A DNA stretch of 64,000 nucleotides from Apus apus (taxonomy: Eukaryota; Chordata; Aves; Apodiformes; Apodidae). The translations under genes and the position numbers were made by a program. The DNA lies in NCBI RefSeq assembly GCF_020740795.1, contig NC_067284.1, positions 97,455,440-97,519,439 of the forward strand, read 5' to 3'. Under the pieces are notes generated by a model. The model was not told the DNA's origin and ran no database searches. It saw nothing but the letters and a program-made list of their open reading frames with translations. The first letter of the stretch is position 1; every line of letters begins with the position of its first letter. Shown here in pieces: positions 45,584 through 59,194 of this stretch.

Positions 45584-48383
45584 TTCTTTTGCAAAAGTGT
45601 TAAGGTCATTTTTCTGAAAAGACAGAGTTCCAAGATTGGCATTTTTTGGAATATTTACGCTGAAGCGGCCTGTGCATCAGAGACAGAAGACTGACGTCTA
45701 TTCTTTATAGAAGCAATTCAGTCAAGCCTTGGTCATCCTTTCCCATGGTGTTGTGGCTAAACATCCAAGTCCTGATTTGGAGAATTACAGTTCTGGAAGT
45801 AGTTGTTCTCTTTCCATATTCCGCTAGTCATAAAATTTTGAGGGTTCAAATGTTTGGACTGTATTAAAACAAAACAAACCCAGAACCTAAACAAACAAAA
45901 ATCCACATTTACAGATTTTGCATAAATATTTTATGTGGAAAATCCAAAAAAATTTTCAGAATTCAAAAAGTATGTTTGAATGAGGGGTAATGTTTGTGCT
46001 ACTCGGAAAGATACATGATATTTTATTCATTCAGGTCTAAATGCAAGAGTGTTTCAGATTATAATGTCGATTTATGTACTGAAGTCAATACTGGTAATAC
46101 ATCAGCCTTCTTCCAGTACTTTTTAATCACCAGTCCTTCCCAAACAATTCAATAAATTAGAAACAATATCTTATTTAATTTCTGTGATTTTATTCAAAAG
46201 GAAGTGAGCAGACAGTTACTGTCAAGTCTTCATCACTTCCTAATACCATAATAACAATGTTTTTAACTCAAACCAGCTGCAGATATTCCAGAAGACTCAA
46301 AACAGAAGATGAATTAGACTTGAAAGATTGAAAAATTCATGTGAATGAGACGTTAAACTCAAGTGTCTGGTCTGTGTTCAGGTTACACTTGGGTACTGCT
46401 GCTGTTACTGAGAAGGTGCACGGACCACTATAACACATCCATTAACACTCCAAAGTGAGGGGGATGCCTAAACCCTAGGAGGTGTTCAAGACAATTTGTT
46501 TGGATGCAGGAAGAAAATATTTTTGATTGCATATATTGGGAGTGCTTATGCAAAAGCTTTTAGAGACCACTATACAAAAGCACTATTATGATTTCCAATG
46601 ACAGGAATCTAAAGAACATTCAGTGCACTATTCATTCTACAAAATAAATACAATAAATCTGTGCCAGGCCTGTCCCCTGCAGAAGGGAATGTGCTTTTGT
46701 TATTTTACTAATTTGATGCTTTGGTGGAAAGAATGAGAAAAGTAAATAACAGGCACAAGCCTGAGAGTGGTTAGGCTTTGCTCAAGGAGTGGCTTATTGG
46801 CCCAACCATTATCTTTTAACCATTTGTTCAAAACCACCACTCAGACATGCCCAGCCCTTCACGATCATTGTGGGCAAAGAGTTTTCTAGATGAGACTTCT
46901 AAGCTGGAAATACCAGTTTGCCAATGAATATTATGTCCTAGTTCTCTTCCTTCCTCTGCTGCTGTGTCTGCTCCTGGGGGCTGGCTCAGGCACAAGCAGC
47001 CTTTGCTCAGACTGAGGGGTAGAGCTCTCTAGATGAGGTTTGTCTGGACCTGGGCTATCAGAAAACAATCTTCATGGTGTCTAAGCAGTCACTGGTAATA
47101 AAGATAATAATTTTACTGTAACTGCGCCTTACTGTGCTGTGTCTTTTACAGTAAAACACAAAATAGTAAAAGAGAGTAAGATGAGACAAAGTCCTTGACT
47201 AAAAATTAAGTATAACTCAGTGTAGTGCTGAGTATTAAGTGTAGTGCCAAATATTAAGAAAGGAAAAAGGCTGAACTGATTGCCACACAGTACTTAGAAG
47301 TTTCAACTCTGTTTTCCATATGCAACATACACAGAATATTTGAAGATGTGTGTTCCCTTGTCCTAAGGAATCTGCCTCCAATGCCTCATCTGCACTCCAC
47401 ATCCATTTGCAACTTCCTTCTCTACTGTCTCAGCAGTTAGGAACAAGCACTATAGCTGCAGGTTCTGACCTTGGCTACTACAGCAAGATATGGAGGAAAA
47501 GAATTGTTAAGATTAGGAGCCTTGTTTGATCTCAGGCTTTGATGATTTAAAGATGACAGCTAATCTCACTCCTGTCAGTTGGGAAATCTGAGGGTTTCCA
47601 AAAGAAGACAGACACCCAGATTTGTCATTCACATGAGCTTAGGTTGTATTATGCAGCTTTTTTGACCACCATCTGTTTGCTAAGTCCTTTAGAGATCCTA
47701 CTAAAAATACAGAAATGCAATGTTCTCCTTAAATCATTGGTATCAGAAAACTGAAGGACATGCATTAAATTTTGGCATCTACCTGATTGTTGTTAGTGTT
47801 TTGTTTTCTTTCAAGAGACAGAAAAGTGTATTATTGGAAAATTATTATTCTAGCTACTACTTTTGGTAAAGGAGCTTCAAAAGTTGAAAACATTTCAATG
47901 AACTTAATAAACTTTACACTTCTGATTTGTTTCAGGATTCTGAATGAGAGATCTACATAATGCCACATGATATTGTTCTTCAATTAGCCTGAGAAAAAAA
48001 GATGCTGCCCACAAACTGAACAACTCCTCAGGAGTAGAAAAAAAAACCAACCTACAAAGTAATAATTCTAGACCCAGCACTGTGAAGCTAAGAGACAAAA
48101 TTATTATGATGACCTTAAGCAGAGGAAAGGTGTTTAATGAGGTGGGATGTATGTGTGGGAGGGATTAATTGTAAATTCAGAGTTTGGCTTTACATAAAGA
48201 AGTTGGATATGAATATTGGCTTTTTGTCAGAACTTCACAAAAAATAATACTTGTCAGAGACTTATATTTGTAGTCGATGAATTAGTTTGATTTAAATTGT
48301 CAGTCTGGAAATGTCACTGAAAAATAGATTAATCCAACACCACGATGTAGTCTCATCAGGAAGGAGGACATAAGAAATTTTTA

Positions 48384-48746
48384 ATCACAGAATGGTAGAA
48401 TCACAGAATGCTTTGGGTTGGAAAAGACCTTAATAGCATCTGGTAACAGCCACACTGCATGGGCTGGGACACAATCCACTAGACCAGGTTGCACAAAGCC
48501 CCATCCAACATGGCCTTGAAGAATTCCAGGGAGCGGGAATCCACAGCTTCTCTGTGCAACCTGTTCCAGTGTTTCACCACCCACACAGTAAAAATTTCTT
48601 CCTAATGTTTAACCTTAATCTACCCTCATCCAGTTTAAAACTATTACCCCAGCCCTTGTCCTAACACTACATGCCCTTATAAAAAATCCATTCCCAGTTT
48701 TCCTGTAGGCCCTCTTCAGGTACTGGAAGGCTGATATAAGGTCTTC
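48384..48746 (-). mobile_element. CR1 LINE 3'-end fragment
   Basis: The minus strand shows the CR1 tail with GGTACCTGAAGAG-type ORF2 end, CACTGGAACAGGTTGC and a terminal TTCTGTGATTCTACCA pattern. Its reading frame is degraded relative to the 32.7 kb copy. Confidence 0.92.
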
Positions 48747-48897
48747 TTCAAATTCTGAAGTTCATATCTGTTGATTCCTTTGTAGGAGAAATTAGAGAAC
48801 TTGAAAGAAGCAGGAAAGAGAAGAGAGCAAAGATAATAATGATGATACAGACATAGAAACAGGAAAATAGGAGAATGAAACTACCACAATGCCGGGG

Positions 48898-48918
48898 GTG
48901 TGTGTGTGTGTGTGTGTG
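48898..48918. repeat. (GT)n microsatellite
   Basis: About ten GT units. Confidence 0.85.
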
Positions 48919-48919
48919 G

Positions 48920-50970
48920 TGCTGAGCATGAAGTGTAAAAGAACATAATCAGATTAAATACCAGGAAGAGAAAGACCAAAGGAAATTGTCTACGCTTTAA
49001 AAGGATATAGTTTGAAGAAGAGCAGAAGGCAACAGGTAATATGAGCAGCAATATTAGGTGGAAAAGCTGTATACCTAACCAGATATTTGCATGAGAATAC
49101 CAGTAGAGGTACTGTGGCTTAAACAAGATGAATGTAGCTGGCAGATAGACTAGGCACTGGTGCTCTGCACAGCCTCATCCAATGGGAAACACCCCTGAAG
49201 TGTGCGTTGCTGAAAGAAGGAGCTGGCTGTAGCAGTGCTGGTGAGATTAACCTCCTGAGATGCCTGCTCAGTTCTCAGGCCTTGCAGGCAGGCAGCTGGC
49301 ACGAATTATTAAGAATAGCAGATTTTTTTCATTTCAGAGGGAAGACTGTGACTCTCTGTGCTTAGGAATGAGTCTTGTGACTACACTACCTCCAGGTTCA
49401 ATTATCACAAAGTTTCCTATGAGACACTGCCTAGCCATCTCCTGCTGCAGAAGCTCAGCTACCAACAACTGAGCTACATTCCCAGTCTGGCATAAAAACA
49501 ACTTCATGAGAATGCCAGCTAAGCTACACCTGGTTCTTTGCTTCCCCTGACAGTATAAAAGACACCAAAGGAGATGGAGAGCATGGGCTTTCATGGCGTT
49601 TTTTGCAACAAATATGCCTTTTTCTGTCTTTTCTCTTTTCATGTTGTGTAGCCTACATGTATCCTGTGCCATAGACTAGAGAACAGAATGGGTCTTTCTT
49701 TGGGCTAGAACACCTGAGTTTACTCCATTCCACCTGAGGTTGCTGGTTGACTTTGCACCCCCCTCAGCTCACTCCTGGAATGAGAATGATAAAGCTAAAG
49801 CACAGCACAGGGGTTTTTTTGTGGTCTTAAGCTGGAAAAGACACCCTAAAATCTTTGTATTAGACTGTCAAGGTTCAAGCTCAAACCAGGACATAGACTT
49901 ACCATGCTAGTGTAGTGACCTATAAAGGCCAAAGCAGGAAGAGAGTTGGTGCTAGAACTCCTGCATCTATATTCAGATGGAAATGTGACATATAATGGGA
50001 CAAATTGGATAACAGTAATGTCTCTTTTCAGCAGAGAATTAAACTGACCTATGGTATTCACTTATTTCCTTGGGATCTCTCCAAGGACTCGACCTCAATC
50101 TCAGCACTCAATTACTTGTGCATGTTATATGGTCTTCATTGAGGGCCTTAATTTTGTAGCAGTATCTTATTAAAGTTATTTTACACTACTTAAGCTTTAC
50201 TTTCTACTTTATGATGATACTGCTTCAAAAATTCTGGGGAAGGCCTGTTGTGGAATTGTAAACAATTGAAGGATAAACAAAATTTTGGTCCAGAAAAAAT
50301 TTTTGAGGTAAATTTTTTTCCCCAGAACTACTTTTATTTATAGTTTGCTTTATGAATCATAGGGTAAAGTGGTTAGAAAATATAACATATTTCCCAAAGA
50401 TGTAGAACAAAACAGATGCAATTTTAGTAAAAAGTCAAACAAAAACACCAAGATCTTTAAAACCACAATCACAGTTGACTGAATAGTTACAAGTGTCATT
50501 TTAGTTACCCTAAAGCTTCTTAATTCAAACCTGCAAAACAGATGTATTGACAGTTGCACAGGATTGAACTTTAAAGATGAACATAAAGGCAGTAGAGGTC
50601 AACCAAACTGAATAAATGTTAGAGTGCCAGAGGCTCATGAAGAACTGCAAGGAATTCAGGCACTGCTGCTGTCTCTGAGACAAAGAGAAGGAATTAACAA
50701 TAGTCTTGATGTGGTGTCCTGAAGTCAGAACAAAGGGATTCCAAGCGCTGTCTTGTTCCAGGAAGGAAGAAAAGAGGTCAGTGCTGCCCTATTCACCACC
50801 ACTGCCCTAATGGGAACCACTAAAAAATCTTAGCCAGAAAGGGAAACTCTACAAACGGTCTTCAAATCCTGCCAGACAGTCTTTTTCCAAAGGAGGGGTA
50901 CTCTATTTTTAGCCTTGTTTCCTCATGTGCCTTTGCAATTACTTGTATCTGTATACAAATTTAAGAAGTG
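48920..50970. other. Gene-free sequence
   Basis: No exon or recognisable repeat. Open frames of up to 112 codons (49334-49672 minus) have no recognisable homology. Confidence 0.5.

Positions 50971-50973
<3 letters not shown>

Positions 50974-51007
<34 letters not shown>
50974..51007. repeat. (AT)17 microsatellite at the 5' edge of a CR1
   Basis: A perfect AT dinucleotide tract ends directly at the first CR1 base. Confidence 0.9.
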
Positions 51008-51010
<3 letters not shown>

Positions 51011-51652
51011 ATCCAGAGGGACCTGGACAAGCTAGAGAAGTGGGCCCAGGTGAACCTCATGAGGTTCAACAAGGCCAAGTGCAGGGTCCTGCACCTGGGC
51101 CAAGATAACCCAAGATATTAATACAGGCTGGGGGAGGTCACCCTTGAGAGCAGCCCTGTGGCAAAGGACCTGGGGGTACTAGTGGATCAAAAGCTGGACA
51201 TGAGCCACCAATGTGCAGTTTCAGCCCAGAAGGCCAACTCCATCCTGGGCTGCATCAAAAGAAGCCAGCAGATTAAGAGAGGTGATTCTGCCCCTCTATT
51301 CTGCCCTAGTGAGACTTCACCTAGAACACTGCATCCAGCTCTGGTGCCCCCAGCACAACAAAGATGTGGACCTGTTGGAACACATCCAGAGAAGGGCCAC
51401 GAAAATGATCTGAGCGCTGGAGCAGCTCTCTTATGAGGACAGGCTGAGGGAGTTGGGGTTGTTCAGCCTGAAGAAGAGAAGGCTCCAGGAGGACCTCATA
51501 GTGGCCTTCCAGTACCTGAAGGGGGCCTACAGGAAAGCTGGGGAGGGTCTCTTTACAGGGGCTTGCAGTGAGAGGACAAGGGGTAATGCTTGTAACCTGA
51601 AAGAAGAGAGATTTAGTTTAGAGATCAGGCTGAAATTCTGTAGCATGAGAAG
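51008..51652 (+). mobile_element. CR1 LINE ORF2 fragment lacking the 3' end
   Basis: It covers the C-terminal reverse-transcriptase region in order: [99 protein letters not shown] stop follows NPRY (TAA at 51119) and the ATKMI segment is followed by TGA, so it is inactive. The match stops around LEIRLKFCSMR, before the CR1 3' UTR, so it is truncated at both ends. Confidence 0.95.
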
Positions 51653-51659
51653 AGCACTA

Positions 51660-54600
51660 ACTGCACATATAACAGTGGTGGAAATGCTGTGGCACCATTT
51701 TTAGGATGGGTTATACAAGTGTTTGGGGATCTTGCATCTGTGTATTTTTTGCTGGGTTCCACTGAAGCCTGCATGCCATGGTGCTCTTGTACTTCATACA
51801 TGTACTAACTAGACTGAAAGTGGCTCTGATATGCCTTCTGCTGCAGTCACATATCCCAGTGGCACAGTACACATATTTTAACGTAGCCACCAATTATGCT
51901 CAGGGGCATGTCCTTCCTGCAGTTTTGATTATTTGCAACAACACATTTTTCTAGTTATTAGTACTGTGCTTTCCACACTTTTCATTTAATATGACTCAAA
52001 AGCTGCAAGTCTTCTGTTGTTCATAGTCATAATTGCTTACAAAGCTCAGCTTAGTAAAGACTAGTTTGATATCTGAGGTTTCAAATCCTAAGAAAGGTTG
52101 CTACTACTACTAATTCTTATAATACATTATTTCATTTTTCTTTACCTTCTATGTTACTCATCAGACTCATGATAAGTCACTTAAGAAGGCAATATTGTAG
52201 TGATACGTAACAGAAGTTTGGGGCTAAGGACAGATTGGTGTGTTTCAAATATGAAGTAAAAGAAAAAGATAATTTCTTCTGTCAACCCTTCCCCTCCAGG
52301 ATGTACAGACTACTGCAATTTAGGTTATATCACAGGGATTTCTCACAGGAGAAAATGGTATTATAAAATGCTAACTTCTACATTTTATTTCACTGTATGT
52401 TCTCAGCTGTGTTAATGAGAGCCTTCAGCCTGTGTGCTTGTGTTTAGTTAAATTTCCATTAAGTCATTGCAGCTCATCTTTAGATTTGAAAATGCCATAA
52501 TTTCTCAGTCAGAACCTTTTGAAGAGGAAGTAATCTTCATCGTTTTCTAAACATTTAGTTAGCTGTCCATGCTTTTACGTCTGATATCTTGCAATTACCA
52601 ACAGCTGAAGAAGAGTAGGTATGTACTTCAAGTGTTTTGAGTAAGAGCACAGCAGCTGAAAGGTGGCTGAAATATTAACTGGCAACTGTTCTCTTCTTTT
52701 GGGTCGATTTTTTGCTGCCTAGTTATGCTCTTCCTCACTCTTCAATACCCATGTTCCACCACCAGAAATACTCCTCAGCTGAATGACCTGTGGAGAACTG
52801 TTGTCCTGTGGGCTCTTGACAGAGTGCTAACAGCTTGATGCAGAAGCAGATTTAGGAAATTTCTTAATTCAATTGTGCCCTGAATAATGGTTACATCATA
52901 GAGATGTGAAAAGACTGCTCTGAGCCATACAAGAGCCCTGGCCTTTAGAACAAAACATGCCATGTGAACTTTATACTGTGCTGCTCAGCAATAGACTCCT
53001 ACAACCACCATGAGAAGGGCAGATCTCAGTCAAGTGTAGAAATGATACCTTGGGTCATTGTTTCCCTGATAATCCTAGCACTGTCACATAAGGATATGAA
53101 TGCTTTAATGGGCAAAAAGTTCCACTTCTCTAGTGTAAAATTAAACAGGTTTTTTTAATGGCTTTTGTGAATGAGGTAAAAAATTTGGGGCAGAGCAATC
53201 CAACAATGTTTTCCAGATCAATAAGTTAGGGAAAGTTGCACGTATGTCAGCAATTGCAAGAGATCTGAAGTCAAACCATGGGCAGCTAACTACATTTTAG
53301 GAGAGAGGAAAGGACCCTTTCCTGTTAAAAAGGTTCTATCTGAGAAATTATGGCATTTTCAAATAAAAATGAGACGTGCATTTGGAGCTATGAAATTCAC
53401 ATTTTTTTTTCCTACTTCAATGTGTTAAATATCTGAGGCTTGTAGAGTTTCTTCAACCCTTGGTATCTACCAGAAATACTCCTTCTCAAGGGTATCTTTA
53501 CGGGAAGATAGAAATTAAACTAATTTTTTTATTTATGCTTTTTGCACTTCTTGCATTTTCCATTCTTATAATACATCTCTCCCACAAATTGTCACATCCA
53601 GTTGTGTGCACTTGAACCATGAGATATTACAGGCTAGTTTTAGAGGCTGTTGATTTTACACAATGAATTTCTAACATCTTCAGATGAGTTACACATTTAG
53701 TAGTTACTATCCTTGTTTTTAGAGGGTTGTTACTAATCCTTTAGTTGGGCAGGTAGGTACCTGATTTGGTAGAATTTTTGCTTTTGATGAACACTTGAAT
53801 GTTGCCCCAGTGTTCACTACTTATTTATGCAGAGAAGACTGAGGAACTGGAAGTAGAATTCAGTGTGAAGGATTCACACTGACAAAGGATGGGCTGTTGA
53901 CTTGTGAAAATGCTTAACCGAAGTATCTTTGTTCAAATAAAATGATCTAATTTACAATTTCTTCCTACTGAAGAAAAATATGAAAGATCAGTTTATTAAT
54001 ACAATAAATTAAACTAGTAATAAACAGAAATGTTTGCCAGCCATCTAGGGCCTAAGACAACATTCCTGTAAGTATTTCAGTGGATTACAAGAGATATATT
54101 CTCATGCAACTAATGCTCCGATGACACATTAATGGGAATGTTGTAAATATCTACAAAGAGTTCACAGATAAAAGAGGTAGCTTTGAAGATACACAGAAAC
54201 ACCAACAAACATAAGCTTTGCTTGTAATATTAAGACAGTTTTTCTTACTTAATATAAGGTAGTAAATATTTCCTGATGTCTCTAGCAAATGAAATAAATT
54301 TGATAAATTTCTAAATAGATAAAACTTGATACCACTGTGCTGTTCCATTAGTATGAGGGGAAAAATCACCAGCATGCATCAGGTAAAGTGTAAGAGAGAT
54401 GACAAAAAAGGTTGTGCAATATGAACATTTATAGACTGTTATAAATATAGTGATTACCAGCTCAGCATGTAACAGGCTATACCATGGGGCTATAGATGGT
54501 TATACCTGTACCTGTTCTGTTGGAGGCTAAATTCTGCCAGAGCTTTTGAGTGTTTTTATGGATAAACTTTTACCCTCTTGAATGCTTGATATTAGAGGAA

Positions 54601-55880
54601 TAAATTGTAGCAATTGTTACTTAATATTAATTCATTTAATGTAAAACAACATTAGAAAAAACTTCCCCTTCAGACAAACTTGGAAAGTTACAAAGATCCT
54701 ATAAAATGGGAAAAGCATCAGATAGTAATTCAGGTATTATCATAGAACAGGTCTCCTGAAATATGATTTTCCAACATGCATTTCAGATATACCAGGTAAT
54801 CAGGCAAACAGCCTTATTCAGAGCAGACTGGCAAATCTCAACAACCAAATGAAAACAGAATTCATACACAACAGCAGCACAAAGCGATAGGGTTGTGTTG
54901 TCAGAGTACAGAACAGAACTCTAAATTGTATATTATTTCTTTTCCATTCTATGGAAATCTAATATTAATAAATACTTTGAAAAGTACTTACATGATCGTA
55001 TGAAAACTTAACAGTAACAATAATATATTACTATCATGTTAACTAAGCTTAAAATCTTATTTCTTCCTAATGCTTCATTTGAAATGCTTCAATTTCTTTT
55101 CCCACCTCTCACGTACATCACTTTTGAATGGGATGTCATCCTTGCTAAGAAGGAGATGACCTTCACTAGGTTCAGAAAACTGCCTTTTCAAAACTCTCTC
55201 TAAAAATATTTATTCTAGAAATCCTAACCAGATAATTATCTTCCAGAATTTCTCATATTTTTTTTTCAAATTTATCATGGAAAGTAATGTGAAAATTCCA
55301 CAAGCTTTTCTGGGAGTAAGTTCAGATTTTTGTATGGCTATTTAATGAAGGACAGCGAGTAAAACTGGAAGAAATGCAATAATTCCTTGGATCATAATAG
55401 AATGTATTTATTTTGTTAACATGTTGGCTAGCTGTAAAATTTCATTATTTTTCTTAGCTTGGGGATTAAATCCAGACATAATTTTCAAAGGTGAAGCACT
55501 ACACTAGTCCATTCAAGCCCTTTGACACACGTATTTCCATCTACCATTTCAATACCATTCTATACTAAAATCTAACTTGGAATTAAAGTAGCAGTTCAAG
55601 AAAGCAGAATGTTATTATAAAACAAATACATAAATTCAAAGTAATTCCAGTTAGGGAAAGTAATGCTTTCCAGGAGAAAGGATGTGTCCTGTCTCACAAA
55701 ACTCCCATAAAAAGCTGATCCATACACTAGTACTCTTCTTGGTTACAAGTGGCTTTGATGAATTAGGTCAGTTGGGCTACATCAAGAAGGGGTCTACCCA
55801 AACAGATACAACTGGGAGACTGAGATCTTAGTTGTAATAGAGATCATGAAGAGGTACAAATATCACAGCACTAGCGTAAG
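51660..55880. other. Gene-free AT-rich sequence
   Basis: No coding exon, RNA gene or clear repeat recognised. Confidence 0.5.
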
Positions 55881-55884
55881 TTGC

Positions 55885-56030
55885 CTGCTCAGCCAAAGTA
55901 AAGTGTCCAGTTACGGGCGCTGTATTTCAAGGGGGATGTGAATAAATCCATGGCCAAAAATATAGTTAGGAGGAATGACTAAACAAATTAGGTGTCAGAT
56001 TAGAAATGAAGGGCCACTTTGCTGCTTTTC
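55885..56030 (+). mobile_element. Possible degraded CR1-like fragment
   Basis: The sequence GTCCAGTTACGGGCGCTGTA followed by AAGGGGGATGTGAATAAA resembles the CR1 ORF2 part encoding a Q-W/F-P-x segment, but it is strongly diverged and short. Confidence 0.3.
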
Positions 56031-56034
56031 AGAT

Positions 56035-57595
56035 GGGAGGACACTGACTTTTCAGATAGTTATTTTTTTCTTCCAAGTCCACTGTGGTTAAAATCAGTTT
56101 AGTTTTACTTTTGAAGACATCCATATAGTTTTATTACATCATGTTGCCAAAACCTTGTCTAGGGCCACATCTTGCCTCAGTCATAAGGCCTAATTACCTT
56201 AGCCATAGGCTTAATTACTCATTCAACTACTCTTTACTGTTTTTTTCTGCAGCTATCCTGGGGTCTTTCATCTACAGCTAGCACATATGAAGATATCAAA
56301 CTGTCCTCCACAAAATGAAAACAGTAGGAATTCAGCTAATATGTTTCTTCTGAATGGCAAATTAATTGATTTTTTAAAGCTCAAATTAAATAAAAGAATC
56401 AGTACAAATCACCTTTATCTTTGAGAAAAGAGTATGAAAGATAAGAGTTAGAAAAAGAGCAAACACAAGTGATGAGATTTCCTTTCCACCTTTTCAATAT
56501 CAATGAATATTTTATTGAATTCTGGAAGACATAAGGGAAGATTTTTTTTATTGTTCTAAGGAAGGGAATTTTCAATGGGATTTTATATATTTATTCGAGG
56601 AGTTGAATTTATTGCAGCTGCTTTATTTTCTAGTAATATTTGTTAGTCATTACAAACCACGTCCTCTTTATGTTGTAATGTGAAGGTGAGTAGTTAAGGA
56701 CTGTTCTGTTTAGGTCCCTCTCTGTTGAGGTACCTGGTCTGAAAGGGTAATATCTTTATGTGTACCTTTTACTAGTGTTAGTTTTAGTGAAATAGAAGAC
56801 CGCACTGGATAGCTCTGGCTGAGGATTAGATGTAGAATTGTGTAGATTCTTAGAACCTACACAACTCAAGGAGGCACAGTGGACTCCAGGCCCTGACATT
56901 GCCATTCTCTTAACTGTTAATGTTATTATTTTAAAGAGTCAAAAAAGAATAACTGTGCTGAGAGCATTCTTTTCTTTTCTCTTCTCTTCCATTTGTATGC
57001 AGACCCCCTCCAGGAGATGATTTAACATTTGTACTTTCAATCATGCTGTTTATTTCCTTGAAATGACTGTTTGTTCTTGCACTAAATTCAACAAAGGCTC
57101 ATGAGTCACTAACTTTGGAATTGATTGGGCTTTCTGGAGCAAGCTAAAAGCCCCCTATGTATTTCTTCATTTGCTGGTAGGATACAGGCTCACAAGATTT
57201 TCAGGCCTTGTAGTAGCCCAGGGGAGAGAGAGCTAATTGGTGAGTGTACCAAGAAGAAAAATAAGGGGAAAAAAAGGAAAGATTCTCTTGTAAGTAACTT
57301 TTCGTCTACGGATGCCATGCTTTGTTCTTTTTTCTGGGTTGAGCCTCTAAGCTGCTGAGCAGCTTTAATTCCCTATTGAAATCTGTGTGGGCTGCTAGGT
57401 GTTCTTCAACACCAACTATCACAGGGTGACAGCATCCAGCAATATTCCCAGACAGCGACTGGGAATAAATTCATGATATAGGTACTGAATGGGCCAAACA
57501 GGTGACACATATTTAACTCTGCTAGTCACTAATAAGGAAGAATCTACTGGAGGTGTAGTTAATCTGTTAAACCCCTGTCTGTAGTGGCTATGAGA
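56035..57595. other. Gene-free sequence
   Basis: AT-rich; short open frames only; nothing recognised. Confidence 0.5.
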
Positions 57596-57599
57596 TAGC

Positions 57600-58145
57600 A
57601 AAGTTCAATATCACGAAGAAAGTGAGCAAGGAGAGTAGCAGAGTACAGACCCTGGAGTTGGGGAGAGCAGATTTCAGTTTATACAGAAAACTGGTAGGTG
57701 GGAGCACATGGGACGCAGCTCTGAAGGGCAAAGAGTCTCAGAAAATTTGGCAGGTCTTAAGGATAACATCCTTCAAGTGTAGGAATTTTCCATCAAGTAG
57801 ACAAGCAGATGTACCAGGAGACTGTTTTGGCTCACCATGGAACTCATGATACAGATTTCAGTGCAAAAAGAAGGTAAAAGCAGAACAGGCTTCAGAGGGT
57901 ATATTTAGGAATATTGGCACAGGAAAAAAGTGTCAGAACAGTAAAGATCTGCTGGAGGTGAGAGTCTCAGGGGACATCAAAGGCAACAAGAAGAACTTCT
58001 ATTGGTGTGTTAGTGGTAAAAGGCTGATGGAAACGTGGATGGAAAACGTGGGCCTGCAGGATGGCTGATTTAGTGACAGCAGACACAATTGAGGCTGAGG
58101 TACTCAGTGCGATCTTTGCTTCTGACTTCACTGACTATGTGTCCC
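57600..58145 (+). mobile_element. CR1 LINE ORF2 internal fragment (endonuclease-RT linker)
   Basis: It reads, with stops, like the CR1 ORF2 linker: ADFSLYRKLVGGSTWDAAL then KGKESQ, a middle part, then KGNKKNFYWCVSGKRLME and, in another frame, an AEVLSAIFASDFTD-like stretch. It ends about 40 bp before the minus-strand LTR. Confidence 0.75.
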
Positions 58146-58185
58146 AGGCTTCTGTGCTTAGTGCAGGAGGACTACCAGCAATGGC

Positions 58186-59187
58186 TGTGGGTTGACTCAT
58201 GTTTTAATTTCAAGAATTTGACCCATACAAGTCAACTCACTCAGCTCCCCAAACACATACTTTCTGGGATGAGGAGGATAAAGCTCATGAGTCAAGACAA
58301 AGGACAAGGAGGGTTCTTCACTGATTAAGGTCACAGGCAAAACAGACTCAACTTGGGGAAAAAAATAATAATTTAATTGCATACTAATCAAACACACACA
58401 GGACATAGACAACAAAAAGAGCAGGGATTGCATATGTTACCCCACCCCTCCCTTCTTCACTGGGTTCAAATCACTTTGTTCCTGGTTTCTCTCCCTCCTC
58501 CCCCCCAGCGGCACAGGGGGACAGGGGATGAGTCAGTTCACAGGCTTGTGGTTCTTGCCGCGCCATCCTCCTCAGGAAGAAGGATTCCTTACAGCCCTTC
58601 CCTGCTTTCCCATGGGAGAGAGTCCTCCACGAACCTCTCATTCATGAGTCCTTCCCACGAGGTCCAGAGCTGTTCCAGCCTGGGCTTCCCACAGAGTCAC
58701 GGGCTGCTTCAGGAACAAACTCCCCTGGCACTGGGGTCTTCCAAAGCTGCGCAATCAGAGTCCACTGGCAGCAAATCCTCTGGCCACAAAATCCTCTGGC
58801 CACAAAATCCAAGTCCAGTGGCCAAGTTCACCCCTCCTGGCACCTTCAAGGAATGTTTCACCATGTTCTTCCATGAGTGCAGGAGGACAACCTGCCATCT
58901 TGCCATCGGTTGCAGGGAAACTTCTGCTAGGGCACCTTCTTCCCCTTCTTCCTCACCAACCACCAGCTCTGCCTCTTACAGCACAGCTCTCCTTTTTTTC
59001 TTTAAGTGCTCACTCTGCTCAGGTCTCATTTCAGTTCATTCGCATGTTAATCGCAGAGGCACATCTATTGTCCCTCTAATGGCTCCTTGGCTGGTTTTGG
59101 AGCAGTGGGAGCTCCTCAGCTTCTTATGGGAGCCACCCCTGGGGCCCTTCCCCCGCTACCAAAAAACCCACCAAACAAACCAGAACA
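58186..59187 (-). mobile_element. Solo LTR, ERVL-like avian family
   Basis: On the minus strand it starts TGTTCTGGTTTG, followed by TTTTGGTAGCGGGGG and GAAGCTG segments. It ends with ATTAAATTATTATTTTTTCC, AAGTTGAGTCTGTTTTGCC, a degenerate tail and GTCAACCCACA. This order matches a common bird LTR family. It is about 1 kb and has TG...CA ends. A 289-codon plus-strand open frame (58377-59246) across it is antisense to the LTR and not a gene. A 17 bp direct repeat (CTCTGGCCACAAAATCC) lies at 58777-58810. No target-site duplication is obvious; no viral coding region is attached. Confidence 0.82.
58777..58810. repeat. 17 bp tandem duplication inside LTR
   Basis: CTCTGGCCACAAAATCC occurs twice head to tail. 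Confidence 0.85.
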
Positions 59188-59194
59188 GCCAGTC

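Larger units (their letters stand above)
39155..48380. other. Gene-free AT-rich sequence
   Basis: Holds small tandem repeats, a T20 run (41726-41745), a possible LTR edge near 42103 and a possible ancient LINE remnant near 43900-44420, listed separately where supportable. No coding exon was found. Confidence 0.5.

Noticed and set aside
49866..49892. TGTCAAGG...CCAGGACA, looking like LTR ends joined together
   Set aside because: Only 27 bp long with no LTR interior; chance cannot be excluded.
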